From Pedobacter fastidiosus (lineage in GTDB: Bacteria > Bacteroidota > Bacteroidia > Sphingobacteriales > Sphingobacteriaceae), in contig NZ_JACRYL010000009.1 of the NCBI RefSeq assembly GCF_014306625.1, positions 134,039-198,038 of the forward strand: a stretch of 64,000 nucleotides of DNA, given 5' to 3'. The notes beneath the pieces are model-generated. The model did not search any database, was not told the DNA's origin, and was given only the letters and a program-made list of their open reading frames with translations. Both the position numbers and the translations under genes were made by a program. Numbering within the stretch: position 1 is the stretch's first letter; the number at the start of each line of letters is the position of its first letter. Below, one piece after another: positions 62,698 through 64,000 of the stretch.

Positions 62698-63570
62698 TTA
62701 TTGGCTTAAAAATTCATCAATTAAGTTAGCCGTCATTTCTACGATTTTACGCCCATCTTTTACCGTACAAACTTCGCCAATAAACGAACCATGAATTCCA
62801 GGCAATATTGCCAGTTGTGCATTTTGAATTAATCTCGACAATTTAATTGTGTGTTCTAACGTGATCACATCATGATCTGCAACCATAATTAAGGCTTTTG
62901 CTTTGATGCTTTGAATATCTTCATCAGCATAATCCTTAAAATTGATCATTCTGTTTTTATCTTTATTAAACATGGTAACTAAACCAGCCTGATTTGGATT
63001 AACCTTTAAGTAAGCAATCTTTAAGGGCTCAGGCATATTATCCAACGATGCTTTTTCCATACCCTCAAAAAAACCAGCAATCATCCCGTCTCTTTTATAT
63101 GTTCCTGAAATTACAACGATTTTATTTACTGCTTCTGGATGCCTAATAGCGATTTGTAGAGTTGTTGTGGCCCCATTGCTGAAGCCAAGTATATTTGCCT
63201 TTTCTATTTTTAGATGTTTAAGCAATGCGAAAACATCATCAGCATCTTGTTCAAAAGATTCTGGCTCATCTCGATCACTCGTTCGTCCGTGCGCCTGTAA
63301 TTCTACTGCGATGACTTTGCCAGATAATAAGGGTAAAATATTAGAAAAAGAGGTCTCTATGGTGGAGCCCCCACCATGAATTAAAACCAATGGAATATCT
63401 CCTTCTCCATAAATTTCGTAGTACATTTTAATTCCGTTTACCGGTGCGTAACCAAAAGTTTTATTCTTTTCCATTTTATTATTTTGCTGTGCTGTTACCG
63501 AAATTGACCATGCAATAAGAAGTGAGTCTACTAGCATAAAAATAATTAAGTTATTGATAAATTTCTTCAT
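62698..63570 (-). CDS. Exported alpha/beta hydrolase
   Basis: The 290-residue hydrolase has an N-terminal hydrophobic signal (about 8-28, ending SVTAQ) followed by the fold: oxyanion HGGGST (65-70), nucleophile S131 in GFSNG, acid D232 or D234 in MVADHDV, and H260 in LPGIHGSF. The GxSxG and spacing suggest an esterase/lactonase type. Substrate unknown. Single gene beside the two-component pair. Confidence 0.88.
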   Translation of the reverse strand: MKKFINNLIIFMLVDSLLIAWSISVTAQQNNKMEKNKTFGYAPVNGIKMYYEIYGEGDIPLVLIHGGGSTIETSFSNILPLLSGKVIAVELQAHGRTSDRDEPESFEQDADDVFALLKHLKIEKANILGFSNGATTTLQIAIRHPEAVNKIVVISGTYKRDGMIAGFFEGMEKASLDNMPEPLKIAYLKVNPNQAGLVTMFNKDKNRMINFKDYADEDIQSIKAKALIMVADHDVITLEHTIKLSRLIQNAQLAILPGIHGSFIGEVCTVKDGRKIVEMTANLIDEFLSQ

Positions 63571-63856
63571 CGTTTGTTTTCAATTATAAAATAATAAGTA
63601 AATATACATTTAGAAGTACCATCGGCTGAGGTATGAAAAGGACAATTAAGGGGGGCTTTTGAGTCTTATGATTAGTAATTTTTGATGGTCAAGCTAAAAT
63701 TTAATAAAATGTATTCGTCCGAACTTTTAAGGATAGGTGAGGTCAAATTAAAGTGCCATTTCGTTAGGCGCATTATATGTATACAATATCTTTTCTGTAT
63801 GCTCTCTGTTACAAATACTCTTATTTAGAATATTTCGTTAAATTAGGATATCCTAA

Positions 63857-64000
63857 ATGCGAAAGATTATGGAAAGCCTCAAAGAATCATCAAAAATTTA
63901 TGCATTTCTTACCCGAATTCGTTCAGAATGGCCTGGTGTAGTTGAGCGCTTCGAATTTAAAACGGCGAGTGTTATTTATGTGCATCTTAAGGAAGGTATA
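63857..64000 (+). CDS. Unidentified protein, N-terminal fragment (3' end beyond window)
   Basis: An open frame of 48 codons runs from ATG 63857 to the right edge without a stop. It starts MRKIMESLKESSKIYAFLTR and continues IRSEWPGVVERFEFKTASVIYVHLKEGI; an inner ATG at 63869 is possible. The family is not recognisable from this much sequence. It follows a 286-base gap in which I see nothing else. Confidence 0.5.
   Translation, partial: MRKIMESLKESSKIYAFLTRIRSEWPGVVERFEFKTASVIYVHLKEGI

Overview
The window comes from a Bacteroidota chromosome, most likely Pedobacter or a close Sphingobacteriaceae relative. This is an inference from family content and style: AT-rich sequence, a gldKLMN cluster, PorW/SprE and GldB, Bacteroidota-type promoter boxes (TAnnTTTG), many N-terminal lipoboxes without classical Shine-Dalgarno sites, and short palindromic repeats between genes. 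It looks like core chromosome. I see no phage, plasmid, insertion sequence, CRISPR array, rRNA or tRNA.

Layout. 1-9.7 kb, nearly all minus strand: a MoxR/ChlI-type ATPase (cut by the left edge) with a DUF3861 protein and a vWA protein, then a PfkB kinase, an acyltransferase, a JmjC-like cupin beside a DUF3050 protein (both look like metal-dependent oxygenase folds), a fasciclin protein, an SDR enzyme and hemW. 9.8-16.5 kb, plus strand: DUF4271-hemD, then the type IX secretion (T9SS) core operon gldK-gldL-gldM-gldN. 16.5-23.6 kb, minus strand: uvrC, a class A penicillin-binding protein, and the TPR lipoprotein PorW/SprE, another T9SS component. 23.7-29.7 kb: the F1Fo ATP synthase operon (atpZ-like, a subunit-I-like protein, atpB, E, F, H, A, G); atpD and atpC are not here, as is usual in this phylum. 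29.8-34.1 kb: an AAA/DUF4143 ATPase with three 32-bp palindromic repeats at its promoter, a P4-type acid phosphatase, a small membrane protein, and a tandem pair of DUF4349 lipoproteins. 34.2-42.4 kb: ruvC, a flippase-like membrane protein, a family 2 glycosyltransferase, an ABC permease, a TfoX-like protein, rnhB, a glycosyltransferase, gcvT and comB. 42.5-54 kb: a patatin, gldB, a PorT-like beta-barrel, nadE, a LuxR-type regulator, OsmC, lspA-lnt (lipoprotein maturation), two SHOCT-tailed proteins, rsmI and serS. 54-64 kb: small exported proteins, a SIMPL protein, a cold-shock-domain protein, a GNAT enzyme, fabV, two outer-membrane-type proteins, a LytS/LytTR two-component pair, an alpha/beta hydrolase and a truncated ORF at the right edge.

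How the parts fit. The strongest theme is the cell envelope. The T9SS core (GldK/L/M/N), PorW/SprE, GldB and a PorT-like barrel are spread over 35 kb, together with lipoprotein processing (LspA, Lnt), peptidoglycan synthesis (PBP1A) and lipid or glycan transfer genes. Lnt and LspA would mature the lipoproteins GldK, GldB and PorW and the DUF4349 pair. The rest is housekeeping: ATP synthase, DNA repair, tetrapyrrole, NAD and one-carbon metabolism.

The least explained features are non-coding. Several families of short interspersed palindromic elements sit between genes and inside the atp operon. A three-unit palindromic array sits at the promoter of the DUF4143 ATPase. A 21-bp sequence is repeated exactly on both sides of the LytS/LytTR pair. 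I found no clear defence island or wholly new multi-gene system.
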